From DASYPQ01 sp046155895 (GTDB taxonomy: Bacteria > Planctomycetota > UBA1135 > GCA-002686595), in contig JBJXFB010000079.1 of the NCBI GenBank assembly GCA_046155895.1, positions 1-28,677 on the forward strand: DNA of 28,677 bases. The letters are read 5' to 3'. The notes below the pieces were generated by a model, which was given only the letters and a program-made list of their open reading frames with translations, was not told the origin of the DNA and did not search any database. The position numbers and the translations under genes are program-made. Position 1 is the first letter of the stretch; each line of letters opens with the position of its first letter. Positions 15,497 to 23,022 of the stretch are shown in pieces.

Positions 15497-16267
15497 ATGG
15501 ATCGATCCACGCTGCTCGGCTACGTCCTCGGGCTCGCGCTGATCGTCTGGTCCATGGGCCACAGCGGCCTGGAGGGGCTCCTGCTCTTCGTCCACGGGCC
15601 CGCCGCGGCCGTCGTGTTCGGCGGGAGCCTGGCGGCGATCCTCGTCCACTTCCCGCTGTCGGACGTCAAGAACCTCGCCAAGGTCATCCTCAAGATCTTC
15701 CTGCACAAGGAACCGCCTCATCACGAGCACATCCAGAAGATCATGGAGATGTCCGTGCTGGCGCGGAAAGAGGGCATGCTCGCCCTCGAGCCGAAGGTCG
15801 CGGAGATCGACGATGCGTTCCTGAAGAAGGGCCTGCAGCTCGTGATCGACGGGATGCCGAAGGAGACCGTGCGCGACATCCTCGAGATCGAGATGGAGGT
15901 CGAGAAGCAGCGCCACACGATCGGCAAGCGCATGCTCGAGCAGTTGGGCGCGTTCGCTCCCGCGTTCGGCATGGTGGAGACGCTGATCGGCCTCGTGCAG
16001 ATGCTCTCGAACCTGTCCGATCCCTCGAAGATCGGTGCGGGCATGGCCGGCGCTCTCGTCGGCACCTTCTACGGAGCGTTCGCGGCGAACATGCTGTTCC
16101 TGCCGATGGCGGGCAAGCTCGACGTGCGCGCCAAGGAGGAGCACCGCCTGCGCGAGCTGATGGTCGAGGGCCTGCTCTCCATCCAGGCCGGTGACAAGCC
16201 GCAGCCGGTGAAGGAGAAGCTCAAGAGCTTCCTCTCCCCCGCCGAACGCGTCGCGGTCGGAGCCTGA
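15497..16267 (+). CDS. motA: Stator subunit MotA
   Basis: Inner-membrane stator protein, 256 aa, with four hydrophobic segments: about 6-22, 27-51, 151-170 and 181-205. The cytosolic loop contains LARKEGMLALE (88-98), the charged segment that contacts FliG. TM3 reads APAFGMVETLIGLVQML (154-170): the usual Gly before Thr162 is Glu161. TM4 contains GALVGTFYGAFAANMLFLP (185-203). Thr162 corresponds to the threonine found in sodium-type PomA, but ion choice cannot be settled from this alone. No convincing Shine-Dalgarno is seen. It is followed after 7 bp by motB. Confidence 0.95.
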   Translation: MDRSTLLGYVLGLALIVWSMGHSGLEGLLLFVHGPAAAVVFGGSLAAILVHFPLSDVKNLAKVILKIFLHKEPPHHEHIQKIMEMSVLARKEGMLALEPKVAEIDDAFLKKGLQLVIDGMPKETVRDILEIEMEVEKQRHTIGKRMLEQLGAFAPAFGMVETLIGLVQMLSNLSDPSKIGAGMAGALVGTFYGAFAANMLFLPMAGKLDVRAKEEHRLRELMVEGLLSIQAGDKPQPVKEKLKSFLSPAERVAVGA

Positions 16268-16274
16268 GGGGCCG

Positions 16275-16976
16275 ATGGGGCGGAAGAAGAAGCCGGAGGA
16301 GGTCGCGCACAAGGAAAGCTGGCTCGTCAGCTACTGCGACATGATCTCGCTGCTCGTGACCTTCTTCCTGATGATGATGACCTTCTCGACGAACACGGAC
16401 AACGACGTCCGCGAGGTCGGCTTGCAGCTCCTGGGCGGCGGCGGAGGCGTATTGGACGGCCAGACCCTCCCCATGGCCGAGCACATCGACCGGGACGCCG
16501 TGGCTACGCTCGCGCAGGAGCTCGCCGAGTACCTCGATCGCCGCGGCAGCGACGAATCCGCGACGATCCGGCGCGTGAAGGACGGCTTCTCGATCGGCTT
16601 CGACCTCGACTCGTCCTTCGCGGCGGGCTCGGCCGTGCCCGCGGCCCCGCTGGTCGCGAATCTGCGCGAGCTCGCGCCGATCCTCTCCCACTGGACGCAG
16701 CTCGTGGTCGTGGAAGGGTTCGTCGAAGGCGACTTCCAGCCCACGGCGGCCTTCCCCGATGCCGAGAGCCTCGGCCTGGCGCGCGCTTCCTCGGCCATGG
16801 GCGTCCTGCTCGAGGCGGCGCCGATGCCGGCCGGCCACATCCAGATCGCCACGGCCGGCACGCGTCTCCCGCGGGCCGAGGAGACGACTCACATCGGGCG
16901 CGCGAGCAACCGCCGCGTCGAGATCCGCGTCATCTCGCTCGCCGCGGTGCGCCGTGCCCCCCGAAAGGAAGCGTGA
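16275..16976 (+). CDS. motB: Stator subunit MotB (first copy)
   Basis: 233 aa. Lysine-rich N-terminus, then a single transmembrane helix SWLVSYCDMISLLVTFFLMM (15-34) with the ion-carrying Asp22. Periplasmic OmpA/MotB domain at about 105-219: SSFAAGSAVPAAP, a diverged GHTD region reading EGFVEG (147-152), LARASSA (168-174) with the conserved Arg, and NRRVEIRV (212-219). Peptidoglycan-binding aspartate is replaced by Glu151, so anchoring may be altered. GGCGGAAG-like sequence lies around the start. It belongs with motA and is followed by a second motB-like gene. Confidence 0.92.
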   Translation: MGRKKKPEEVAHKESWLVSYCDMISLLVTFFLMMMTFSTNTDNDVREVGLQLLGGGGGVLDGQTLPMAEHIDRDAVATLAQELAEYLDRRGSDESATIRRVKDGFSIGFDLDSSFAAGSAVPAAPLVANLRELAPILSHWTQLVVVEGFVEGDFQPTAAFPDAESLGLARASSAMGVLLEAAPMPAGHIQIATAGTRLPRAEETTHIGRASNRRVEIRVISLAAVRRAPRKEA

Positions 16977-16979
16977 GCC

Positions 16980-17657
16980 TTGTCGGACCACGAAGACGCG
17001 GGCCCCGGCACGCCGCCCTGGCTGATCTCCTTCGGCGACATGATGACGCTGTTCCTGTGTTTCTTCATCGTGCTCGTCACGATGGCGCCCAAGCAGGACG
17101 CCGGGCTCGTCGCCGCCGGCATCGGGGAGTTCGTGAACGTCCTCGAGGGCAGCGGCGTGGGCGGCGCCCTCGACGGGAGCGCCAGGCTCGCGAAGGTGAA
17201 CGAGTACCGCCAGCGCTTCGGCCTCAAGCCGGTGACGCTCGAGGAGTATCTGGCGGGCACGCCCGACACGAAGAGCGCAGCCAACCTCGAGAGCCTGGTG
17301 CAGGATGCGCTGTGCGACTACTCCGAGCTGAGCGAGCCGTCCATCGTGGTCTTCGAGCCCGGCTCCGCGAACCTGACCTCCGAGGGCCTCGCCCGGATCG
17401 ACCGCCTGGCCTCCGTGCTCACGCCGGGCAGGAAACAGCTGCTCGTCCTCGAAGGCCGGTCGGGGCGTGACGCGGGCCTGGCCGCGCGGCGCGCCCTCGT
17501 CGTACGCGAGAGGCTGCTGACCCAGTGGCGCTTCCTGACGACGCGCGTCGAGGCACGCGGGAGCCTCGTCGACGCCGACCCGCACGAGGCCGACGAGGGC
17601 TCGCGCAGCGTGGACGTGCGCCTCGTCGAACCGCAACCGCCGCAACCGCAGTCCTGA
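16980..17657 (+). CDS. Second MotB-like stator protein
   Basis: 225 aa from a TTG at 16980, with AGGAAG about 9 nt upstream. The transmembrane helix PPWLISFGDMMTLFLCFFIV (12-31) keeps the MotB signature and the ion-carrying Asp20. The C-terminal part aligns with the OmpA fold at VVFEPGSANLTSEGLARID (123-141), but the GHTD region is EGRSGRD (158-164) and the terminal NRRVEI element is RSVDVRLV (209-216). It therefore keeps a working-looking channel helix with a weakened peptidoglycan-binding domain. It could form a mixed MotB dimer with the preceding gene or a separate stator with the same MotA. The Pro/Gln tail (217-225) is unusual. Confidence 0.9.
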   Translation: MSDHEDAGPGTPPWLISFGDMMTLFLCFFIVLVTMAPKQDAGLVAAGIGEFVNVLEGSGVGGALDGSARLAKVNEYRQRFGLKPVTLEEYLAGTPDTKSAANLESLVQDALCDYSELSEPSIVVFEPGSANLTSEGLARIDRLASVLTPGRKQLLVLEGRSGRDAGLAARRALVVRERLLTQWRFLTTRVEARGSLVDADPHEADEGSRSVDVRLVEPQPPQPQS

Positions 17658-17685
17658 ATCGAGGAGAGATCGAAAGAGGAATCTC

Positions 17686-18516
17686 ATGGAGACCGAGCAA
17701 CCGAAGAACGAGGCCCCGAAGAGTCCCGCCACCGAAGCGGACGCGGGGCAGGGCAGGAAGAGCAAGGCGCTCTTCCTGGCGCTCGGCCTGAGCTTCGTGG
17801 CCGGCACGCTGCTGGCCGTCCTGGCGATGCCCGGCAAGGCCGAGCACCCGCCCGTGCTCGAGGGTCCCTTCGTCGCGCTGCTCTCGAGCGAGAGCGTCCA
17901 GGTCAACCTCGCCGGCGAGAACGGCAAGCGGTACCTGGTGCTGGGGTTGAACGCCGAGTTCTTCGCGTACTCCGAGCACTACGTCGCGGCGCGCCTGGGG
18001 ACCGGCGGCGCCGCAGCCGGCGGGCACGGAGGCGAGGCCGCCGCCCCGGATCCGCTCTACACGGCCATGCTGAAGGACACGCTGCTCCGCCTGGCCGGCC
18101 GCAGGACGCGGGAGCAGGTCGAGGATCCCGTGCAGATGGAAGCGTTCCTGATGGAGCTTCGAGCGGCGGTCGAACCGCTCCTCTTCCCTTTGTGCATCGG
18201 CGATTCGACCTCGCCCCAGATCGCCGACACGAAGTCGGGGCTCCGCGTGGGCGAGTCGGCCATGGACTCCACCTACCGCGGGCTCCTCCACGAGCACGCG
18301 CTGCACGTCGATGCGCCGCGCAAGACCCTGCGGCTCGACGACGGCCCGGAGACGCCCTTCCAGGGCCAGGAACGCGACCTGCGGGTGAACGCCTCGGACG
18401 GGACCACGGCGTACGTCAACGTCTCGCTACTCGATCCCAAGTTCGTGGGCGATGTGCCGCTCGGCGTGGCCGGGCGCGTGCGGCGAATCTACCGGCAGGA
18501 AGTCCTCGTCCAGTGA
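17686..18516 (+). CDS. fliL: Stator-associated protein FliL with C-terminal extension
   Basis: Membrane protein that surrounds and supports stator units. 276 aa against about 150-180 typically. Cytosolic tail 1-26, transmembrane helix about 27-48 (ALFLALGLSFVAGTLLAVLA). The FliL domain includes YLVLGLNAEFFAYSEHYVAA, a Gly/Ala loop (about 106-120) and YTAMLKDTLLRLAGRRTREQ followed by MEAFLMELRAAVEPLLFP. About 90 further residues follow (188-276) that I cannot assign. A GAGGAG site lies upstream of the ATG at a long spacing. It follows the motB pair, as fliL often accompanies motAB, and ends 10 bp before the convergent gene. Confidence 0.85.
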   Translation: METEQPKNEAPKSPATEADAGQGRKSKALFLALGLSFVAGTLLAVLAMPGKAEHPPVLEGPFVALLSSESVQVNLAGENGKRYLVLGLNAEFFAYSEHYVAARLGTGGAAAGGHGGEAAAPDPLYTAMLKDTLLRLAGRRTREQVEDPVQMEAFLMELRAAVEPLLFPLCIGDSTSPQIADTKSGLRVGESAMDSTYRGLLHEHALHVDAPRKTLRLDDGPETPFQGQERDLRVNASDGTTAYVNVSLLDPKFVGDVPLGVAGRVRRIYRQEVLVQ

Positions 18517-18521
18517 ACGTG

Positions 18522-18536
18522 GGGGCTCAGGGCCCC
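18522..18536. terminator. Hairpin at the convergence of the two units
   Basis: GGGGC (18522-18526) and GCCCC (18532-18536) pair around a TCAGG loop, exactly where the fliL stop (18516) faces the stop of the minus-strand gene (18527). It may act on both strands, but the stem is only 5 bp and no U-run follows on either side. Confidence 0.3.
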
Positions 18537-18817
18537 GCCTGGATCCGGCTCGAGCGATAGGCCTCGACGAGGCCCTCCGCGATCGTCAGGGCGTCTTGCA
18601 GCGAGGCCTGCGCGACATGCACGGCGCCCGGCAAGTCCCGAGCGCTCAGCGGCTCCTTCGCGGTCTCCTCGAGAGCACGAGCCTGGGTGCGCAGGCGCTC
18701 GAGCAGGGCCTCGAAGGCGATGGGCTGCGGGGAGCCGGGCTGCACTCCCGGCGCGGCGGCCGGCGCGGCCTGGATCTTGGCCGCTTCCCGGCCCGGAACG
18801 ATGGGGAGCTCTCTCAA
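18527..18817 (-). CDS. Small FliE-like protein of unknown role
   Basis: 96 aa from a TTG at 18817; GAGGTG, overlapping the flgL stop, sits 5 nt upstream and shows translational coupling. The layout resembles FliE: FEALLERLRTQARAL (35-49), a turn, then DLPGAVHVAQASLQDALTIA and GLVEAYRSSRIQ at the end, comparable with fliE's FASLLEGGIEKF, DFHEIALRLKQSELSF and KLVDAYREVMRM. It is two residues shorter between those blocks and lacks the RNK motif, so it may be a distant FliE paralogue or an unrelated export-substrate or chaperone helix. It is the last gene of the minus-strand unit. Confidence 0.6.
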   Translation of the reverse strand: MRELPIVPGREAAKIQAAPAAAPGVQPGSPQPIAFEALLERLRTQARALEETAKEPLSARDLPGAVHVAQASLQDALTIAEGLVEAYRSSRIQAGP

Positions 18818-18821
18818 TCCG

Positions 18822-20243
18822 TCACCTCAGGTAGTCGAGGAGCGAGGTCTGCATCAGGCGGGCCGCGGCCATGTGGGCGAGTTCCAGCGACTGCTGCGCG
18901 CGCGTCATCGCCAGGATGGCCTCCGTGGCGTCGACGTCCTCGACTCCCGAGAGGCGCTGCGTCACCGCGAGCTGCCGGTCCGAGAGCCGGCTGTCCGTCG
19001 ACTGGAGGCGCGTGAGCGAGGCTCCGGCGCGTCCGAGCGCGGCCAGCACGGCGTCCTGGTTGCGGATGAGCTCGGCCATGCGCCCCTCCATCCGCGCCTG
19101 CACTTCGTCCAGCGAGAGCGACTCGTTGCGCAGGTCGGCGATGATCCCGTCGATGGCGTCGAACGAGTCGACCGTGCCCGAGAATCGCGCGAGGTCCTGG
19201 CTGGCGCGCACGACGCCGGTGGCATCGACGTGGAGGACGGCCCCGCTCGTCGGATCGACCAGCTCCAGGTCGGTTTGCGACGGATCGAGGGCGACGAAAG
19301 CCCCGTTCCCGGCGCGGATCGAGCCCGTCCCGGTCAGCGTCGAGGTGGAGTCCGTCCCGTCGTAGCCGCTGAAGTCCAGATGGACCACGGCGCCGTGCTC
19401 GTCCCGCACGACGTAGTTCGCGATGTCCGCGTCGCCCGGCTGGGGGAAGTTCACCGTCCGGCCGTTCCCCAGCTTCACGGTGCGCGCCACCGAATCGATG
19501 ACGAGCCCGCGGTCGCCGAGGATCGTGTCGTCGGCTCCCCCGTTCGCCAGGACGACACCCGACCCGAGCGTGCCGGTCGTCGCGTCGTGGCGCACGTCGA
19601 TCGTGACCCAGCCCCGGCCCTGGTTGGGAGACGATCCGACCTGCAAGCCGGTGACTCCCGAGAGCGAGAGACCCCGCGGATCCTGCGCGAGGAAGGCGGA
19701 CGAGCCCGGCTCGTTGATCGAGACCTCGACGTCCTCCCCGAGGAGCACGCTCTCGATCTCGCCGTTGCCGAGGTACGAGACGCGGCCGTTCGCGGCCATG
19801 GTGAACGGCGTGGCCGAGCTCGCGGATCCGGCGAAGAGGTACCTGTCGTCGAAGGTCGTGTTGGCTACGTCGAGCAGGCTGGCCTTCAGGGCCTCGAGCT
19901 GGTCGGCGACGACCAGGCGGTCGCCGCCCGTCATGGTCCCCGAGAGGCCCTGGACCGACAGCGCCCGGATCTCCGAGAAGAGCCCCTGGGCCGAGACCAG
20001 CGCGCTGTTCGTCGCTTCGAGAAAGGATCGGCCCGCCGAAGCGGTCCTGCGCCAGGTCCCGATCGAGGCCTGCTCGCCGCGCAGGCTGATCGCCATCGAG
20101 GCGCCGACGGGATCGTCCGAGGGCTTGAGGATGCGCTTGCCAGTCGACGTCATCTGCTGGGCGTCGAGGAGCTCGGCGAGGCGGAGCGAGAGCGTCCGCG
20201 AGATCATCCCGAAGGCCGCGGATTGGGTGGGTCGCAGCGGCAT
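18822..20243 (-). CDS. flgL: Hook-filament junction protein FlgL
   Basis: Second junction protein linking hook to filament. The ATG at 20243 gives 473 aa, longer than enteric FlgL (317 aa), owing to an expanded central surface domain (about 135-370). The N-terminal D0/D1 segment is flagellin-like: MTSTGKRILKPSDDPVGAS (31-49). The C-terminal segment AILAMTRAQQSLELAHMAAA ends ARLMQTSLLDYLR. The gene begins 2 bp after flgK. Confidence 0.94.
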   Translation of the reverse strand: MPLRPTQSAAFGMISRTLSLRLAELLDAQQMTSTGKRILKPSDDPVGASMAISLRGEQASIGTWRRTASAGRSFLEATNSALVSAQGLFSEIRALSVQGLSGTMTGGDRLVVADQLEALKASLLDVANTTFDDRYLFAGSASSATPFTMAANGRVSYLGNGEIESVLLGEDVEVSINEPGSSAFLAQDPRGLSLSGVTGLQVGSSPNQGRGWVTIDVRHDATTGTLGSGVVLANGGADDTILGDRGLVIDSVARTVKLGNGRTVNFPQPGDADIANYVVRDEHGAVVHLDFSGYDGTDSTSTLTGTGSIRAGNGAFVALDPSQTDLELVDPTSGAVLHVDATGVVRASQDLARFSGTVDSFDAIDGIIADLRNESLSLDEVQARMEGRMAELIRNQDAVLAALGRAGASLTRLQSTDSRLSDRQLAVTQRLSGVEDVDATEAILAMTRAQQSLELAHMAAARLMQTSLLDYLR

Positions 20244-20245
20244 GA

Positions 20246-22234
20246 TCAGAGGATGTCCAGGATCGCCTGGTCGAGGGAGCCGACGATCTGGATGAACTGC
20301 GCCGAGACCTGGTAGGCCTGCTGGAAACGCAACATGTCGACCATCTCCTCGTCGGTGTTGACGCCCGAGCTCGCTTCGCGCTGCGCGACGAGGCTGTCGT
20401 GGAGCGCCTGTTCGGTGCCCAGCGCGTACTCGCCGGAGGCTCGCTCGGCGCCGATGTCGGTAGCGAGGCCACCCACGAACTGCTGCAGGGTCGAGCCGCC
20501 GAGCTCGGCCAGCGACGTCTGGGCGACTTCCAGGATTCCCCGCAGCGCTCCGCCGTCTCCGCCGCCGCCCGTCCAGCCGGCGGCGAGCCAGCTGGGGTCG
20601 TCCTGGATCCGGGCCGAGACGAACAGGTCCGACGCGCCCGTCCCCGTGAACAGGCCGTTCAGCCCGAAGGCCGCGAGCGCTCCGGAAGTGTCCCCGTCGG
20701 CGACGGCGTGCAGATCGAAGCTGTCCGTGGTCGCGATCGAGCCCAGCCCGAAGCTGGCCTCCAATCCGTTGCCGAGCTCGAGGGTATCGCCCGGCACGTA
20801 GCCGGCGCCGACGTCGAGCGTGGCGACCATGGCTCCCGTCGAGTCGAACACGTCGACGAGCAGGTCCGGCGTGGAGCCGATGTCGCCCGCCGAGCGCGGG
20901 CGGAACACGAGGTCCGCGGCCGTGGAACCCTCGTAGGAGCCCGTGATCGCGACGCCCGAGCTCCCGAGGTTCCCGGAGGTCGGGTAGCTGCTCGCGGAGA
21001 AGTCGAACCCGTATCCGTGCGCCGCGCGCACGGAGAGCCGGCCGTCGGCTCCCACCCCCGCATCGAGGCCCGTGACCGATTGCAGGCCCGCGACGAGGTC
21101 GCCCACGGTGGTCTGGCCGGCCACGATCGGGATCCGGACCGTGCTCACGTCCCCGCTCGCGCGGTTCGTGACGTTGACCGTGATCGCGCCGTCCCGGATC
21201 GGGAAGGGCAGGCCTGCCCGGGAGAGGATCTCGTCGTCGAAGGATCCGTCGCCGTCGGAGTCGTTCAGTGGGTAGCTCGCGTCCAGCGACTGGAAGGGCC
21301 CCGCCAGCGGGACGCCGGTCGAGTGCGCCCCGTTCACCTGTTGGATCAGATGGGATGCCAGCTCGTCCAGCGCGGCCATTTTCTGCGGGAGGATGTCGCG
21401 CGCCTGCGTCAGGAGACCGGCGATCGACCCGCCGCGCGGATCGAGGGTCTGGCTCGAGCCCTGCACCTTCAGCTCGGCGCCGAGCGCCGTCGTCGTCCTC
21501 GCCGTGAGCTCGAAGCGCAGCGAGCCGGCGACCAGGATCTGCCCTTGCGAGCTGACGTCGATCATCCCGTTCGGGCGCTCGACGACCGTGACGTCGAGCA
21601 GATCCGCGAGGGCTCGCAGCCTCTCGCCGCGCGTGTCGCGCAGATCGTTCGCCTGCGTGCCGTCGACCTCGATCGAGCCGATGGCCTGGTTGAGCGCCGC
21701 GACCTCCTGCGTGAGCCGGTTGACCTGGTCCACTTGCGACTGGACCTGCGCCACGGCGTCCTGCCGCAGCCTCTGCAGGCCGGAGTGCAGCGAACGGATC
21801 CGGTCCGTCAGCTCCACCGCCGTTCGAATGGCATCGCGCCGCAGCGTCGCGTCGCCGGAGTTGGCGGACAGCGACGAGATCCCGTCGAAGAAGCTGGAGA
21901 CCGAGCTCGAGAGGGAGCCGTCGCCGAGCTCCCCGAACAGGCTCTCGAGCTCCGACAACCCGTTCGACACCGTCCCGAGGCTCGCGATGGCCGAGCGCTG
22001 GGCGAGGATGCGCCGGTCGACGAGCAGGTCGCGCACGCTCAGGATCTCCTCGGCGCGCACGCCGTTGCCGATCCAGCGGTTGCCGATGCGCACAGCCGGC
22101 GCCGTGGCGAGCAGCACGCGCTGCCGCGAGTACCCGGGCGTGTTCGCGTTGGCCAGGTTGTGGCCGACGGTGTCGAGGGCGATCCGCGCCGCGTTGAGCG
22201 CCTCGATGCCGAGGAAGAGGGAGATGTTCGACAT
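20246..22234 (-). CDS. flgK: Hook-filament junction protein FlgK
   Basis: First junction protein, 662 aa (enteric form about 550). The N-terminus ALNAARIALDTVGHNLANA followed by NTPGYSRQRVLL is the FlgK signature. The C-terminus has VNTDEEMVDMLRFQQAYQVS and AQFIQIVGSLDQAILDIL. The central region (about 330-570) is an expanded Gly/Asp/Ser-rich surface domain with no recognised motif. Read just after the presumed chaperone gene flgN and before flgL. Confidence 0.96.
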   Translation of the reverse strand: MSNISLFLGIEALNAARIALDTVGHNLANANTPGYSRQRVLLATAPAVRIGNRWIGNGVRAEEILSVRDLLVDRRILAQRSAIASLGTVSNGLSELESLFGELGDGSLSSSVSSFFDGISSLSANSGDATLRRDAIRTAVELTDRIRSLHSGLQRLRQDAVAQVQSQVDQVNRLTQEVAALNQAIGSIEVDGTQANDLRDTRGERLRALADLLDVTVVERPNGMIDVSSQGQILVAGSLRFELTARTTTALGAELKVQGSSQTLDPRGGSIAGLLTQARDILPQKMAALDELASHLIQQVNGAHSTGVPLAGPFQSLDASYPLNDSDGDGSFDDEILSRAGLPFPIRDGAITVNVTNRASGDVSTVRIPIVAGQTTVGDLVAGLQSVTGLDAGVGADGRLSVRAAHGYGFDFSASSYPTSGNLGSSGVAITGSYEGSTAADLVFRPRSAGDIGSTPDLLVDVFDSTGAMVATLDVGAGYVPGDTLELGNGLEASFGLGSIATTDSFDLHAVADGDTSGALAAFGLNGLFTGTGASDLFVSARIQDDPSWLAAGWTGGGGDGGALRGILEVAQTSLAELGGSTLQQFVGGLATDIGAERASGEYALGTEQALHDSLVAQREASSGVNTDEEMVDMLRFQQAYQVSAQFIQIVGSLDQAILDIL

Positions 22235-22237
22235 GGT

Positions 22238-22705
22238 TCAGGCCCGCGCGTCCACCAGGGAACCGCGACCCAGCGGCGCGCCGGTCGGGTCGGGAGCCAG
22301 GAATCGTCCCAAGGCCTCCTCGACGAGCGCGCCGTGCGCGCGCACGAGGGTCGCGAGGCGGCGTCCGCGGGCGAGCGCGTCCGCGCAGGCCGCGCGGAGC
22401 TCGGTCCGCAACAGCAGGAGGCGGGCGCCCTCGGCGCCGAGGGCCTCCGCGACGGCTCCGACGCGCGCGGGAGCGATCTCGAGCGCCGCCGCGAGCTGCG
22501 CCAGCACCCGTCCGCGCACGCGCGCGCGCTCGATGCCGGCCTCGAGCTCGCGGAGGAGCTCGCGTGCCGCCTCCTCCAGCCCCGAGGGATCGGCGGAGCG
22601 GACCGCGGATTCCATGCTGGCCAGGCGGGCGCAACGGGACGCCTGACCGGAGAGCTCCTCGCGGAGGCAGGTCTCGAGCGCGAGTGTCTGTCTGCGGAGA
22701 TTCAT
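22238..22705 (-). CDS. flgN: FlgN-like export chaperone
   Basis: 155 aa from the ATG at 22705, which overlaps the flgJ stop (ATGA). The frame extends upstream but the extension is an Arg-rich shadow of flgJ. The protein is all-helical, with a conserved-looking opening LRRQTLALETCLREELSGQ and a heptad-patterned remainder. FlgN is the cytosolic chaperone for FlgK and FlgL, and both follow directly. Family identity rests mainly on position, size and helical character, because FlgN sequences diverge strongly. Confidence 0.75.
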   Translation of the reverse strand: MNLRRQTLALETCLREELSGQASRCARLASMESAVRSADPSGLEEAARELLRELEAGIERARVRGRVLAQLAAALEIAPARVGAVAEALGAEGARLLLLRTELRAACADALARGRRLATLVRAHGALVEEALGRFLAPDPTGAPLGRGSLVDARA

Positions 22706-23022
22706 GATCCGACCTCGGGGTTCCGGGCCTTCCGATCGAGGCTCTCGCGCACGATTCCCTCGAGGTGCAGCGAGTCGCGCTGGGCGAGAGCGGCGCCGAC
22801 GTGCTGGTCGAGCCAGCATCCGTAGACGTCTCCGCCGGCGCCGCCGCCGAAGAATCCCTCGGGCAGCGTCGCGCGCATCTCCTTGACCAGCAGCGTGCCG
22901 AGCAGCTCCTGGAAGCCGCGCGCGGCCTCTCCGGAGTCCGCGTGCGGACCGTGGCTGGGGAGCTTCGATTCGAGCTTCAGCAGGCTGTTCACGTCCGGGA
23001 ACCGCATTCCGATCTCTTCCAT
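22702..23022 (-). CDS. flgJ: Rod-binding protein FlgJ, N-terminal type only
   Basis: 106 aa. The start ATG at 23022 shares one base with the flgI stop. The rod-cap pattern is clear: ARGFQELLGTLLVKEMRATL (34-53), then a glycine-rich stretch FFGGGAGGDVYG and WLDQHVGAALAQ. The muramidase domain of enterobacterial FlgJ is absent, as in many non-gamma groups, so a separate peptidoglycan hydrolase must open the wall. Overlaps flgN. Confidence 0.88.
   Translation of the reverse strand: MEEIGMRFPDVNSLLKLESKLPSHGPHADSGEAARGFQELLGTLLVKEMRATLPEGFFGGGAGGDVYGCWLDQHVGAALAQRDSLHLEGIVRESLDRKARNPEVGS

Noticed and set aside
18687..20315. Plus-strand frame over flgL
   Set aside because: Shadow of flgL, which has intact N- and C-terminal flagellin-like ends.
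22702..23022. flgJ as a truncated pseudogene
   Set aside because: The short form without a muramidase domain is the normal form in many bacteria, and start and stop overlap neighbours cleanly.
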